Positions 43,776 through 55,068 of a stretch of 64,000 nucleotides of DNA are shown one piece after another. The DNA comes from Sphingomonas dokdonensis (GTDB lineage Bacteria > Pseudomonadota > Alphaproteobacteria > Sphingomonadales > Sphingomonadaceae), in the NCBI RefSeq assembly GCF_002197685.1, contig NZ_NBBI01000003.1:1-64000 (forward strand). Reading direction: 5' to 3'. The position numbers and the translations under genes were made by a program. Within the stretch, counting starts at the first letter, position 1. Every line of letters starts with the position of its first letter. A model generated the notes under the pieces. That model was not told the DNA's origin, did not search any database, and saw only the letters and a list, made by a program, of their open reading frames with translations.

Positions 43776-43951
43776 CCCTGCTCTCGCGCCTCGCCGAAAC
43801 TGCGCGGCTGATGGTCGGCATGCCGGACTACAACGCCTATTGCCGCCACGTCGCCAGCCATCATCCCGATCGAACGCCGATGACCCGCGCCGAATTCTTC
43901 CGGAACCGCCAGCAGGCCCGCTACGGCAGCGGCGGCGGGCGGTGCTGTTAG
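43772..43951 (+). CDS. YbdD/YjiX family small protein
   Basis: A 59-residue protein starting MTLLSRLAETARLMVGMPDY and containing YCRHVASHHPDRTPMTRAEF, the hallmark of the YbdD (DUF466) family. It ends in an unusual GGGRCC. These small proteins are always encoded next to CstA-type transporters and are needed for their activity in E. coli. Here it overlaps cstA by four bases, so it is co-translated with it. Confidence 0.93.
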   Translation: MTLLSRLAETARLMVGMPDYNAYCRHVASHHPDRTPMTRAEFFRNRQQARYGSGGGRCC

Positions 43952-43976
43952 GTTTCTTCCGTTCGCCCTGAGCCGG

Positions 43977-45521
43977 TCACAAATCCGGGTAGCGCTCCAT
44001 CAGCGCGCTGGTCACGCCATTGGTCCAGCCAAAGCCGTCCTGCGTCGGATACTCACCCCCGCCGCCGGCCTTGCGCTCCTCCACGTCGTATTTTTCTAGC
44101 ATCTTGCCCGTCTCGGCATAGGCGGCCTCCACCGTGCCGAGCCAGCGTTTGGCGATCTCGCGTGCCAGCGCCGTCTCGCCGCTCCGCTCCAGCCCGGCGA
44201 TCGCGACCCATTGCAGCGGCGCCCAGCCGTTGGGCGTGTCCCATTGCTGCCCGGTGCGCACTGGCGTGGTGCGTAGCCCGCCCGTTGCCAGCAGCTCGCG
44301 CCTGACCGTCGCCGCCACCGCGCGCGCCTGCTGCGGGGAGGCGGCGCCGGCGAACAGCGGAAACAGCATCGCCGCCGAGACGCGCGGCGTCGGCTTGCCC
44401 GTCACCCGGTCCCAATCGGCATAGCGCCCCTCGCGCGCCACCCAGAAATAGCGGTCCAGCGCCGCGCGCCGCTTCGCCGCCAGTGCCCGAAATTGCGCCG
44501 CTGCTTCGGAATCCCCCGCCGCCGCCGAGCGCCGCGCGATCGCCTCCTCCATCATCAGCAGGAGGCTGTTGAGGTCGACCGGCACGATGTCGGTCGTGCG
44601 GATCGAGGCGAGCCGCTGCGGATCATCAAGCCAGCGGCTGCTGTAATCCCACCCACTCTCCGCCCCGGCGCGCAAATGCCGGTACACCACCGACGCCGGC
44701 CGTTCCGGATCCTCCTTTGCGGTGATCACGTCCTCGGCATAGCTTTCGTCGCGCGGCAAGGCGCGGTCGTCCCAATACCGGTTGAGCAACGTCCCGTCGG
44801 GCATCCGCACCACCCGCGCGCACGCGCCGCTGGCATCGAGGCAATCGGCGCCCTTCATCCAATAAGCATGTTCGGTCTTCAGCGCCGCCAGCCGCCTAGC
44901 CGCCGTCGCCGGATCGACGTCCTTCGACAGGTCCAGCATCAGCGCAAAGAACGGCGGCTGCGACCGGCTGAGATAATAGGTCCGCATGCCGTTCGGAATG
45001 TGGCCGTACCGCTCGATCACGTCGGTGAAGTTCGCCAGCATCGATTCCACCAGCGGCTGCTGCCCGTCGACGGCGAGCCCCAGCATGGTGAAATAGCTGT
45101 CCCAATAATACATCTCGCGAAACCGCCCGCCCGGCACGACATAGCGGTGCGCCATCGGCAGCAGCGACGAACCTTCGACCACACGGTCGGGCTGGCGCAC
45201 CAGCATCGGCCACAGATCGCGGACATGCTGGCGAAGGTCCGCCTCGCCGCGGTCGTTGATGCCGGGCACGGAGAAATTCGCCAGCACGAACGCGCGCAGC
45301 GCCTCGGGCGTCCTGGGCGCCAGCCGCCGGTAATCCGCCACGATCGCCGTCGGATCGCGCTTCGGCGTCGCATCGACGAACGTCTTGCCGTCAGGGAACA
45401 ACCGCCCCGTCTGCACCGCGGCGAACAGGTCCGGGTACAGTGCGGCGGGGCTTTGTTGCGCGGTCAACGGCTCGGCCAGCAACGCAGCGACCATCAACGA
45501 CACTCCCACCCACGCCTTCAT
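43977..45521 (-). CDS. treA: periplasmic trehalase (GH37)
   Basis: A 514-residue glycoside hydrolase family 37 enzyme splitting trehalose into glucose. It has a signal peptide (MKAWVGVSLMVAALLAEPLT then AQ). Signature 1 is PGGRFREMYYWDSYFTMLGL and signature 2 QWDTPNGWAPLQW. The catalytic acid/base Asp and Glu lie in blocks that look intact, with GGGGEYPTQDGFGWTNGVT near the C-terminus. ATG 45521 follows GAGGG; an earlier in-frame ATG at 45551 has no better signal. It converges with ybdD and is divergent from nothing closely. Confidence 0.93.
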   Translation of the reverse strand: MKAWVGVSLMVAALLAEPLTAQQSPAALYPDLFAAVQTGRLFPDGKTFVDATPKRDPTAIVADYRRLAPRTPEALRAFVLANFSVPGINDRGEADLRQHVRDLWPMLVRQPDRVVEGSSLLPMAHRYVVPGGRFREMYYWDSYFTMLGLAVDGQQPLVESMLANFTDVIERYGHIPNGMRTYYLSRSQPPFFALMLDLSKDVDPATAARRLAALKTEHAYWMKGADCLDASGACARVVRMPDGTLLNRYWDDRALPRDESYAEDVITAKEDPERPASVVYRHLRAGAESGWDYSSRWLDDPQRLASIRTTDIVPVDLNSLLLMMEEAIARRSAAAGDSEAAAQFRALAAKRRAALDRYFWVAREGRYADWDRVTGKPTPRVSAAMLFPLFAGAASPQQARAVAATVRRELLATGGLRTTPVRTGQQWDTPNGWAPLQWVAIAGLERSGETALAREIAKRWLGTVEAAYAETGKMLEKYDVEERKAGGGGEYPTQDGFGWTNGVTSALMERYPDL

Positions 45522-45687
45522 CGATTGCGGCCCTCGACTACCCGACATCAAAGGACAAGCGCCCGACCGGCCCGGATGGCTCCCTTGTGGCAGCAGGAAG
45601 ATCGTTTTGACGGGTGGGGCGCATACCGGGTTGTGACGCTAGAGAGCGAAAGCCGCAATCTGAGAGGAAAGCGGACCTTCGCCGAGA

Positions 45688-46020
45688 TCAGGTAAGCATC
45701 ACAACGATCACAAGAGGGACCGCGAACAAGAGCACCAACCAAGCAGCGAACCGAATGGACAGATGCCGTACTCGCCACTTCCAGAGGACTGCTGTTGATC
45801 CAAGCGCGAGGACTACGCAGATTGGGGCCAGATAGCGAATCCGTACAGCTCCATTCGGGTGGTGCGGTGTTAGCGCCAAGATCAGGACCAAGATAACCCC
45901 GGCCATTGCAGATCCAACGCTCACGTCCCGATACATGCGCCACGCGCGCTGCACTTCTGTGCCTTCGTTGGCTATCGTCTTCTGCTCGGCATGGAGCCAC
46001 TCGTACCGATCAGGCTTCAT
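45688..46020 (-). CDS. small membrane protein of unknown function
   Basis: A 110-residue protein starting MKPDRYEWLHAEQKTIANEG. A charged N-terminal half (to ~40) is followed by about three hydrophobic segments (VGSAMAGVILVLILALT; LAPICVVLALGSTAVLW; AAWLVLLFAVPLVIVVML). No family is recognised. Base composition is lower in GC than its neighbours, and codon use is less biased, suggesting recent arrival. No clear ribosome binding site is seen. It sits between trehalase and a palindromic repeat. Confidence 0.5.
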   Translation of the reverse strand: MKPDRYEWLHAEQKTIANEGTEVQRAWRMYRDVSVGSAMAGVILVLILALTPHHPNGAVRIRYLAPICVVLALGSTAVLWKWRVRHLSIRFAAWLVLLFAVPLVIVVMLT

Positions 46021-46082
46021 GCAGAAGGTATGAGCGTATCGGTGAACGTCCGCAACTGGGCGGAACCTGTCAATCTCTCCAT

Positions 46083-46176
46083 CGTCATCCCCGCGAAGGC
46101 GGGGATCCATAAACTCTGGACATCGCGAGAGAAGCGGGCGCTGCGTTTATGGATGCCCGCCTTCGCGGGAATGACG
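46083..46176. repeat. 94-bp palindromic intergenic repeat, copy B
   Basis: Starts CGTCATCCCCGCG and ends CGCGGGAATGACG. Left arm CCCCGC-GAAG-GCGGGG and right arm CCCGC-CTTC-GCGGG are hairpins, and GGATCCATAAA near the left matches TTTATGGATGC near the right, making the whole element palindromic. It has the same size and outer CGTCAT/ATGACG ends as the other three copies but different arm sequence. Located between the small membrane protein and metH part 2. Confidence 0.8.
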
Positions 46177-46234
46177 GACGAAGGAGGGGGCGTGAGCAAA
46201 CCCTTGAGTGACGGCGGCTCCCGATAACCTCTCC

Positions 46235-48949
<2,715 letters not shown>

Positions 48950-48959
48950 CGTTCTTCTT

Positions 48960-49113
48960 TCTCCCTCTCCTCGCGTGCGGGGAGAGGGTCGGGGAGAGGG
49001 GCAGTCAAAGGCGGCTTCCACTGCCCCTCTCCCGCCTTCGCTTCGCTCGGCACCCTCTCTCCTAAAGGCCCCATCAAAGTAATACTTTGATGGGTACCCC
49101 AAGCGGGGAGAGG
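48960..49113. repeat. hairpin-rich insert between the two metH genes
   Basis: Several inverted repeats are nested here: CCCTCTCC/GGAGAGGG (48963-48988); GGGAGAGGGGCAGT pairing with ACTGCCCCTCTCCC (48992-49005 and 49020-49033); and CCCATCAAAGT-AAT-ACTTTGATGGG (49070-49094), a perfect 11-bp hairpin. The CCCTCTCC/GGAGAGGG type is a common dispersed repeat of high-GC alphaproteobacteria. It separates the two metH cistrons and may shape their mRNA. Confidence 0.7.
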
Positions 49114-49121
49114 GAGTTAGG

Positions 49122-50195
49122 TCACGCCGCCATGGTAAACGGCTCGAGCCCGGCGAGCCGCGTGCGCACCGCCGGCGTCGGGATCACCCGCGGTGCCAGC
49201 CCACGCACCGCCTCGGCGATCGCGCCGATATGCGCCGGCGTCGAGCCGCAGCAGCCGCCCAGCACGTTGACCTGCCCCGCGGCGGCCCATTCGCGCACCA
49301 GCCCGGCGGTGGTCGCCGGCGCCTCGTCATAGGCGCCAAGCTCGTTGGGCAGCCCGGCATTGGGATAGACCATGATCAGCGTGTCGCAGATCTCTGACAG
49401 CGTCTTCACATGCGGGCGAAGCTGCTCCGCGCCGAACGAGCAATTGAGCCCGATCGTCACCGGCTTGGCATGGCGCACGGCATGCCAGAACGCCTCCACC
49501 GTGTGGCCCGACAGGTTGCGCCCCGACAGGTCGGTCAGCGTCATCGACAGCATGATCGGCACGTCGCGCCCGAACGCAGCCGCCGCTTCGGACGCCGCCA
49601 TCACGCCGGCCTTGGCGTTCAGCGTGTCGAATACCGTTTCGATCAGGATGAAGTCCGCCCCGCCCTCGATCAGCGCATCGGTCTGCTCGCGATAGACGTC
49701 TTTCAGATAATCGAAGTCGATCTCGCGAAAGCCGGGGTCGTTGACGTCGGGCGACAAGGACAAGGTCTTGTTGGTCGGTCCAATCGCACCCGCCACAAAG
49801 CGGCGGCGCCCGTCGCGTGCGGCATATTCATCCGCCACGCGCCGCGCCATCGCCGCGCTCTCGATGTTGATCTCGCGCACCAGCCCTTCCGCGCCATAAT
49901 CCGCCTGGCTGATGCGATTGGCCGAGAAGGTGTTGGTCTCGGCGATGTCCGCCCCCGCCTCGAAATAGGCGCGGTGGATCGATTCGGGCACTTCCGGCTT
50001 GGTCAGCGCCAGGATGTCGTTGTTGCCCTTCTGGTCATGGCCCAGCCCCAGCGTGCCGGCATAATCCGCCTCGCTGAGCTTCCAGTTCTGGATCTCCGTC
50101 CCGAACGCGCCATCGGTGACGAGGATACGCTCGCGCGCGGCGGCGAGCAGGGCTTCGCGGGCGCCCTCGGGCGCAAGTTGGGCGTGGCTGGGCAT
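49122..50195 (-). CDS. metH: methionine synthase, homocysteine S-methyltransferase part
   Basis: A 357-residue homocysteine-binding barrel, starting [20 protein letters not shown], with [32 protein letters not shown] and [14 protein letters not shown]. The zinc-binding cysteines are in [12 protein letters not shown] and [17 protein letters not shown], all three present. In E. coli this is the first domain of single-chain MetH; here it is a separate protein that must work with the larger chain encoded downstream. A perfect 22-base palindrome precedes it. Confidence 0.93.
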   Translation of the reverse strand: MPSHAQLAPEGAREALLAAARERILVTDGAFGTEIQNWKLSEADYAGTLGLGHDQKGNNDILALTKPEVPESIHRAYFEAGADIAETNTFSANRISQADYGAEGLVREINIESAAMARRVADEYAARDGRRRFVAGAIGPTNKTLSLSPDVNDPGFREIDFDYLKDVYREQTDALIEGGADFILIETVFDTLNAKAGVMAASEAAAAFGRDVPIMLSMTLTDLSGRNLSGHTVEAFWHAVRHAKPVTIGLNCSFGAEQLRPHVKTLSEICDTLIMVYPNAGLPNELGAYDEAPATTAGLVREWAAAGQVNVLGGCCGSTPAHIGAIAEAVRGLAPRVIPTPAVRTRLAGLEPFTMAA

Positions 50196-50204
50196 GACGC
50201 GCAG

Positions 50205-50226
50205 CATATAAAGATATCTTTATATG
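50205..50226. promoter_or_regulatory. 22-bp perfect palindrome, probable metH operator
   Basis: CATATAAAGAT is followed at once by ATCTTTATATG, a perfect inverted repeat centred on GATATC, ten bases before the metH part 1 start. It is strikingly AT-rich in this GC-rich DNA. Palindromes of this kind are, as I recall, used by ArsR-type methionine-cycle regulators such as SahR. No such regulator gene is in the window. Confidence 0.65.
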
Positions 50227-50227
50227 T

Positions 50228-50995
50228 TCAAGACAGCTGTCGGGCAGCCTCCGTCGCCACGATCACCCGCCGTCCGTCGGCGCGCACCAGCACCTCCACC
50301 GCGACGCCATAAGCTGCCGCCAGATTGTCCGGCGTCATTACCGTTTCGGTAGGACCATGCGCCAGCACCTGTCCGTCCTTCAGCAGCAGCACCTCATCGG
50401 AGACCGCCGCCGCCTGCGTGAGATCATGGAGCACCACCACGACGCCCATGCCCGCCGCCGCCGCATCGCGCAGCAGCGCCAGCGCCTCCAGTTGGTGCAG
50501 CGGGTCGAGGCTCGCGAGCGGCTCGTCGGCGAGCAGCCAGCGCGGCTCCCCCGCCAGCACCCGCGCCAGCAGCACGCGCGCGCGCTCGCCGCCGGACAGG
50601 TCGCGCACCGACCGCTCGGCGAAGTCGGCGGTGCGCGTCGCCGCGAGTGCCCGATCGACCGCCGCATCGGCCACCCCGCCGCCATGCGGCAAGCGGCCCA
50701 GCGCCACCACATCGCGCACCCGCATGTTCCAATGCACCGCGGCGTCCTGCGGCAGGTAGCCGATCGCCTGCGCCCGCTCGCGCACCGGCATTGCCGCCAC
50801 ATCCGCGCCGCCCAGCGCGACCCGCCCGGCCGCCGCCGGCACCAGCGCGGCGCCCGCGCGCAGCAGCGTGCTCTTCCCCGCGCCGTTGGCGCCCAGCACC
50901 ACCGTCACGCGGCCCGGCGCAAACGCCGCCGATACGTCGCGCAGCACGGTACGCCGGCCCAGCGCCACCGTGAGGCCCTCCGCGATCAGCTCCAC
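50228..50995 (-). CDS. btuD: cobalamin ABC transporter, ATP-binding protein
   Basis: A 255-residue ABC ATPase of the FecE/BtuD type. Walker A is LGANGAGKSTLL, the Q-loop YLPQDAAVHW, the signature LSGGERARVLLARVLAG, Walker B RWLLADEPLASLD and the H-loop VVVVLHDLTQA. GTG 50995 overlaps the end of the permease gene by ten bases. Grouping with a substrate-binding lipoprotein, a permease and a riboswitch-controlled receptor makes vitamin B12 the likely cargo, not heme or iron. Confidence 0.9.
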   Translation of the reverse strand: MELIAEGLTVALGRRTVLRDVSAAFAPGRVTVVLGANGAGKSTLLRAGAALVPAAAGRVALGGADVAAMPVRERAQAIGYLPQDAAVHWNMRVRDVVALGRLPHGGGVADAAVDRALAATRTADFAERSVRDLSGGERARVLLARVLAGEPRWLLADEPLASLDPLHQLEALALLRDAAAAGMGVVVVLHDLTQAAAVSDEVLLLKDGQVLAHGPTETVMTPDNLAAAYGVAVEVLVRADGRRVIVATEAARQLS

Positions 50996-51948
50996 GACCG
51001 CCCCCGCTCGCCCAGCAGGAGCGCCAGAAAGAACGGCGCGCCGATCAGCGCCATGGCGACGCCCAGCCGCACCTCGCCCGGCCCCGGCACCAGCCGGCAC
51101 AGGCTGTCCGCGCCCAGCACCAAAGCCGCGCCGCCGAGCGCGCTCGGCACCAGCAGCGCCGACGGCCGCGCGCCGACCAGCGGGCGCAACAGGTGCGGCA
51201 CCACCAGCCCGACGAAGCCGACCACCCCCGTCACCGCCACGCCCGCGCCGACCGACAGGCCGGTCCCCAGGATCACCAGCGCCTGCAACCGCCTGAGGTC
51301 GACGCCCAGCGACCGCGCCGCATCCTGTCCCAGCGTCAGCGCGTCGAGGCTCCGCCCGGTGCCGAGCAGCAGCGCCGCCCCCGCCAGCATGAACGGCGCG
51401 GCATGGGCGAGGTCGTCGGGCCCGCGATCGGTCAGCGCGCCCATCAGCCACTCGATCACTTCCGCCACGACATAGGGATTGGGCGCGATCGAGATCAGGA
51501 AGGCGGTCAGCGCTGCGGCAAGGCTGGCGAGCACCGTGCCCGCCAGCACGAACGCCGCCGGGCTTTCCGCGCGCCACGTCAGCGCGGCAAGCAGCGCCAT
51601 CGCGCCCACTGCGGCGGCCATCGCCGCCGCGAACACGCCCCACTGGCTCCCCGCGCCCAGCACCAACGCCGCCACCGCGCCCAGCGCCGCCGCGGACGAC
51701 ACGCCAAGCACGCCGGGATCGGCCAGCGGATTGCGCAGCCACCCCTGCAACACCGCGCCCGACAGCCCCAGCACGCCGCCCAGCAGCAGCGCCAGCACCG
51801 CCCGCGGCAGCCGTAATTGCGTCACGATCGTCCAGCGCGGATCTCCGGACCAGGCGGCCTCCGGCGGCACCCACGCCTTGCCCGCCATCAGCGACGCGGC
51901 GAACAGCAGCGCCACCAACAATCCAAGCTTGGCGTTCAGCCGCATCAT
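50986..51948 (-). CDS. btuC: cobalamin ABC transporter, permease
   Basis: A 320-residue permease of the FecCD/BtuC family with about ten transmembrane helices. Landmarks are LRLPRAVLALLLGGVLGLSG, LRNPLADPGVLGVSSAAALG and GFVGLVVPHLLRPLVG, the last being the loop that contacts the ATPase. ATG 51948 overlaps the stop of the binding-protein gene (ATGA), the downstream end overlaps the ATPase gene, and the order binding protein-permease-ATPase is typical. Confidence 0.92.
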   Translation of the reverse strand: MMRLNAKLGLLVALLFAASLMAGKAWVPPEAAWSGDPRWTIVTQLRLPRAVLALLLGGVLGLSGAVLQGWLRNPLADPGVLGVSSAAALGAVAALVLGAGSQWGVFAAAMAAAVGAMALLAALTWRAESPAAFVLAGTVLASLAAALTAFLISIAPNPYVVAEVIEWLMGALTDRGPDDLAHAAPFMLAGAALLLGTGRSLDALTLGQDAARSLGVDLRRLQALVILGTGLSVGAGVAVTGVVGFVGLVVPHLLRPLVGARPSALLVPSALGGAALVLGADSLCRLVPGPGEVRLGVAMALIGAPFFLALLLGERGRSWS

Positions 51949-52751
51949 ACCCCCCGCCGGATCGCGGCCAGCCGCCGCAGCGCCGCCGGGATCGTCGGCC
52001 CGCCGCAATTGATCAGCTCGCGATCGAACGGCACCTCGCGCGTCTTCGCACCCGTCGCCGCCAGCAGGTGCCGCCGCATTGCCGCCGTCCGCCCGCCCCC
52101 GTCGGGCGACAGGATCAGTGCGGGCGGGCGCGCAACGATCGTCTCGACCGGCAATCGCCCGGTCATCGTAACGCCGTAATCCGCCGCCGCATCGCGCAGC
52201 CCGACATGCGCCATCATCTCGTCCAGCAACGTCCCGTCCCCGTTCGCCAGATCACCGCCGATGAACAGCAGCGCCGGCACCGCCGGCCCTTGCGCCTCGG
52301 TTGCGCCAAGCGCCGCATCGATCCGCGCGTTCAGCGCTTCCCCGCGCACCTCGGCACCGACCACCCCGGCCACCTCACCAATCTGCTGCTTGCTCGCCGA
52401 CACCGTGGCCGGCGATCCCAGATACAGCGTCTTCAGCCCCGCACGATCGAACGCGGCGCGCGTCGCAGGCGGCGTGAAGGCGCTCGCCACCACCAGATCG
52501 GGCGACAGCGCGATCACCTCCTCCGCCGTTCCCGCGGTGGTGCGAAAGCGCCGCGCCACGTCGAGCGGAATCGAGGTCGCGCGCGGATCCTGCGAATAAT
52601 GGCTGATCGCCGCGATCCGCTCTGCCGGTACCAGCGCGAGCAGCAACTGGTCCGCACACGGATTGAGCGACACGATCCCGCCCCCGCGCACGGCCGGCCC
52701 GGCGGCGGAACAGCCGGCGAGCAGGAGGGCGAGAAGCAGGATCGCACGCAT
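51945..52751 (-). CDS. btuF: cobalamin ABC transporter, substrate-binding lipoprotein
   Basis: A 268-residue periplasmic binding protein, type III fold, with a lipoprotein signal ILLLALLLAGCSAAG (lipid Cys at ~14). It has IVSLNPCADQLLLALVPAER, ISHYSQDPRATSIP and a middle helix region, as in BtuF/FecB-like proteins. It should carry cobalamin from the outer-membrane receptor to the permease. The stop overlaps the permease start. A palindromic repeat separates it from the BtuB-like gene upstream. Confidence 0.87.
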   Translation of the reverse strand: MRAILLLALLLAGCSAAGPAVRGGGIVSLNPCADQLLLALVPAERIAAISHYSQDPRATSIPLDVARRFRTTAGTAEEVIALSPDLVVASAFTPPATRAAFDRAGLKTLYLGSPATVSASKQQIGEVAGVVGAEVRGEALNARIDAALGATEAQGPAVPALLFIGGDLANGDGTLLDEMMAHVGLRDAAADYGVTMTGRLPVETIVARPPALILSPDGGGRTAAMRRHLLAATGAKTREVPFDRELINCGGPTIPAALRRLAAIRRGV

Positions 52752-52770
52752 CGCTTTTCAGCCTCTACTT

Positions 52771-52865
52771 CGTCATGCCGGGCCTGTCCCGGCATCCACC
52801 GCGCCGCACACCCACCAGCGGCAAGTTTGCGGGCCGGTGGACCCCGGCATAAGGCCGGGGTGACG
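52771..52865. repeat. 95-bp palindromic intergenic repeat, copy C
   Basis: Starts CGTCATGCCGGGCCTGTCCC and ends GGCCGGGGTGACG. Left arm CCGGG-CCTGT-CCCGG and right arm CCCCGG-CATAAGG-CCGGGG are hairpins; the centre contains GCGCCGCACACC. Closely like copy A. It lies inside the btuB-btuF-btuC-btuD run, between btuB and btuF, where it might reduce read-through or stabilise the btuB mRNA end. Confidence 0.8.
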
Positions 52866-52879
52866 AACCTTTCCTGGCC

Positions 52880-54730
52880 TCAATCGAACTTGACCCGAAC
52901 GCCGCCATACACCGCGCGCCCGATCGTGCCGTAATTCGCCACCGTCCGGTAATCGGCATCGAACAGATTTTCGACGCGCCCGTACAGCGAGAAACGATCC
53001 CCCAGCGGCAGTTCCGCGCGGATGTTGGTCAGCGTATAGCCATCCAGCCGCACGGTGTTCGCCGCATTGTCGAAACTGTCGCCGACCACCAGCACCGTCG
53101 CGCCCAGCGCGAGCCCGAACGGGAAGCGGTAATCCGCCGACATGCTGACGGTATCTTCCGGACGGCGCGCCAGGTCGTTGCCGACAAAGCCGGCGCTGCG
53201 GTTCTCGTTGGCGATATGCGTGTACGATCCGCTGACGGTGAACCGCTCGACCGGGCGCATCACCAGCCCGATTTCGACGCCCTCCGCCCGCGTCCGGGCG
53301 ATGTTGCTGTAGCTGAAGGTCAGCAGGTCGTAGTCGATCTGGTTGCGCGTCTTGCGGTTGAAGTAGGTCGCGCTGGCGACGAGCTGATCGCCGATCAGCC
53401 GCTGCTCGATGCCGGCGTCCCAGCTCTTCGCCGTTTCCGGATCGAGATCGGGGTTGCCGGAGAAGCCGTCGTACAATTGGTACAAGGTCGGCGCCTTGAA
53501 GCCCTCGGCATAGCTCGCGCGCAGCGTCGTGCCGGTCGGCAGCGTATAGGCGGCGTTGGCGGCGAAGGTCGTGTTGCCGCCGAACGCATCGTCGTCGTCG
53601 TGGCGCACCGCGCCGGTCACCGCGAGGCCCTCGACCGGCGTCACGATCACCTCGCCCCAAACGCTCGTCACGCCGCGGCTGAAGCGTCCGACACCGTCGA
53701 AATAGCGCGTCGTCTCATGCTCGACGCCCGCGACCAGCCGGACCTGCTCCAGTGCCTGGAAGTCGCCCTTGTAGGTGTAGCGTTCGCTGCGCCCGCGCCC
53801 GAAAAACTGCGGCTCGCCGCCCGCCGCATCGCGGTCGAAATTGTCGCGGTTGATGTCGGCGATCTGGAACGCCACCACGTTGCGGAAGCGCCCGTCGAGC
53901 AAGTCGGCGTTGAGCCCGGCATAGCCATACAATTCCTGCGCGGTCGAATATTCATTCGTATCGGCAAAGGTGAAGGCGGGCGCGGGGAAGCCGTCGAGAT
54001 CGGTGCGGCTGTCCGCCCAATAGCCGCGCAGGTCGAGGCGGATGTTGGGCGCGAACGCCACTTCCACCCGCCCGCTCGCGCCATATTGGCGATAGCCGTC
54101 ACGCTCGGTGCCGCGGTCATAGGCCGAGATGCCATCGGTGCGCAGGTATCCGCCGCTCAGCGACCCCGAGATGATCCCGCTGCTGCCCGACACGCCGCCG
54201 CTCGCGAACAATGTGTCCATGTCGCCATATTCAACATTGCCGCGCGCCTGCAGCCCCTCGGTCGGGCGCCGGGTGATCACGTTGACCACGCCGCCGATCG
54301 CCTGGCTGCCCCATGGCACCGAGTTCGGCCCCCGCAGCACCTCGACCCGCTCGACCGACGCGGAGAGCAGATTGGCGAAGTCGAACCCGCCCCCCGGCGA
54401 CGACGGATCGTTGACGCGCACGCCGTCGATCAGCGTCAGCGTCTGGTCGCCCTCCGCACCGCGGATGCGCACCGCGGTGTTGGTGCCAAGGCCGCCGTTG
54501 CGCGTCACGGTGATGCCCGGCGTGGTCTGGAGCAGGTCGGACAGCGCGACCGTCTGGCGCTGCTCGATCGTCTCGCGGTCGATGATCGTCACCGCCTGGC
54601 CTGTGGTGTCGACGTCCTGCGCGACGCCGCTTGCGGTCACGGTGATGTCGCCGTCGCGGTCGAGATCCTGCGCCACTGCCGGCACGGCGAGGAGGGCGGT
54701 CGATGCCGCCAGCCATTGAATAAACTTCAC
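52880..54730 (-). CDS. btuB: TonB-dependent cobalamin receptor (BtuB-like)
   Basis: A 616-residue outer-membrane beta-barrel receptor. Signal peptide VKFIQWLAASTALLAVPAVA (GTG start), then a possible TonB box near DITVTASG. The plug domain has IIDRETIEQRQTVALSDLLQ, VRIRGAEGDQTLTLIDGVRV and EVLRGPNSVPWGSQAIGGVV; the barrel ends with GGVRVKFD, terminal aromatic Phe one residue from the end. The upstream cobalamin riboswitch and downstream btuFCD identify B12 as substrate. Confidence 0.93.
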   Translation of the reverse strand: MKFIQWLAASTALLAVPAVAQDLDRDGDITVTASGVAQDVDTTGQAVTIIDRETIEQRQTVALSDLLQTTPGITVTRNGGLGTNTAVRIRGAEGDQTLTLIDGVRVNDPSSPGGGFDFANLLSASVERVEVLRGPNSVPWGSQAIGGVVNVITRRPTEGLQARGNVEYGDMDTLFASGGVSGSSGIISGSLSGGYLRTDGISAYDRGTERDGYRQYGASGRVEVAFAPNIRLDLRGYWADSRTDLDGFPAPAFTFADTNEYSTAQELYGYAGLNADLLDGRFRNVVAFQIADINRDNFDRDAAGGEPQFFGRGRSERYTYKGDFQALEQVRLVAGVEHETTRYFDGVGRFSRGVTSVWGEVIVTPVEGLAVTGAVRHDDDDAFGGNTTFAANAAYTLPTGTTLRASYAEGFKAPTLYQLYDGFSGNPDLDPETAKSWDAGIEQRLIGDQLVASATYFNRKTRNQIDYDLLTFSYSNIARTRAEGVEIGLVMRPVERFTVSGSYTHIANENRSAGFVGNDLARRPEDTVSMSADYRFPFGLALGATVLVVGDSFDNAANTVRLDGYTLTNIRAELPLGDRFSLYGRVENLFDADYRTVANYGTIGRAVYGGVRVKFD

Positions 54731-54857
54731 GTGTTCTTGCCCCAAACAGGGCCGCGGCCGGCGCGTGTGTGCACCGTCCGTCAGCCGATCCCTCATGTCG
54801 TTCGCTCGAGGGTTTCGGCCTCGTCCGCCCGGCACACCCCGTCCGCGCGATGGATCG

Positions 54858-55031
54858 ACGTGCGACCGGCAGGTCTCCTGGCTCTCGGGTCAAACGTGCC
54901 GCCCCGCCTTCCCGGATCGCTCCAGTGGCATGGGGTGGGCGGCACTCGCCGATCACAGTTGCGGGGGCAGCGCGGGGTCGAGCGTTTCAGCCCTTCCCGA
55001 CTTCCCTTTTCATCCCGTCTCCGGGAACCGT
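54858..55031 (-). promoter_or_regulatory. cobalamin riboswitch
   Basis: On the minus strand the leader reads GGTTCCCGGAGACGGGATGA, a GGGAA segment, then GCTGCCCCCGCAACTGTGAT, GCCACTGGAGCGATCCGGGA and finally AGCCAGGAGACCTGCC (the B12 box). These four blocks, in order, are diagnostic of adenosylcobalamin riboswitches. It ends about 130 bases before btuB and should shut receptor synthesis when cobalamin is abundant. Confidence 0.95.
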
Positions 55032-55068
55032 TCGCGGCCGCGCCCCTAGGGCCGGCGCGGCAGGTTCG

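Noticed and set aside
48950..49102. N-terminal extension of metH part 2 to 49102
   Set aside because: The extension translates the hairpin repeat. [15 protein letters not shown] at 48949 is directly before the pterin domain.
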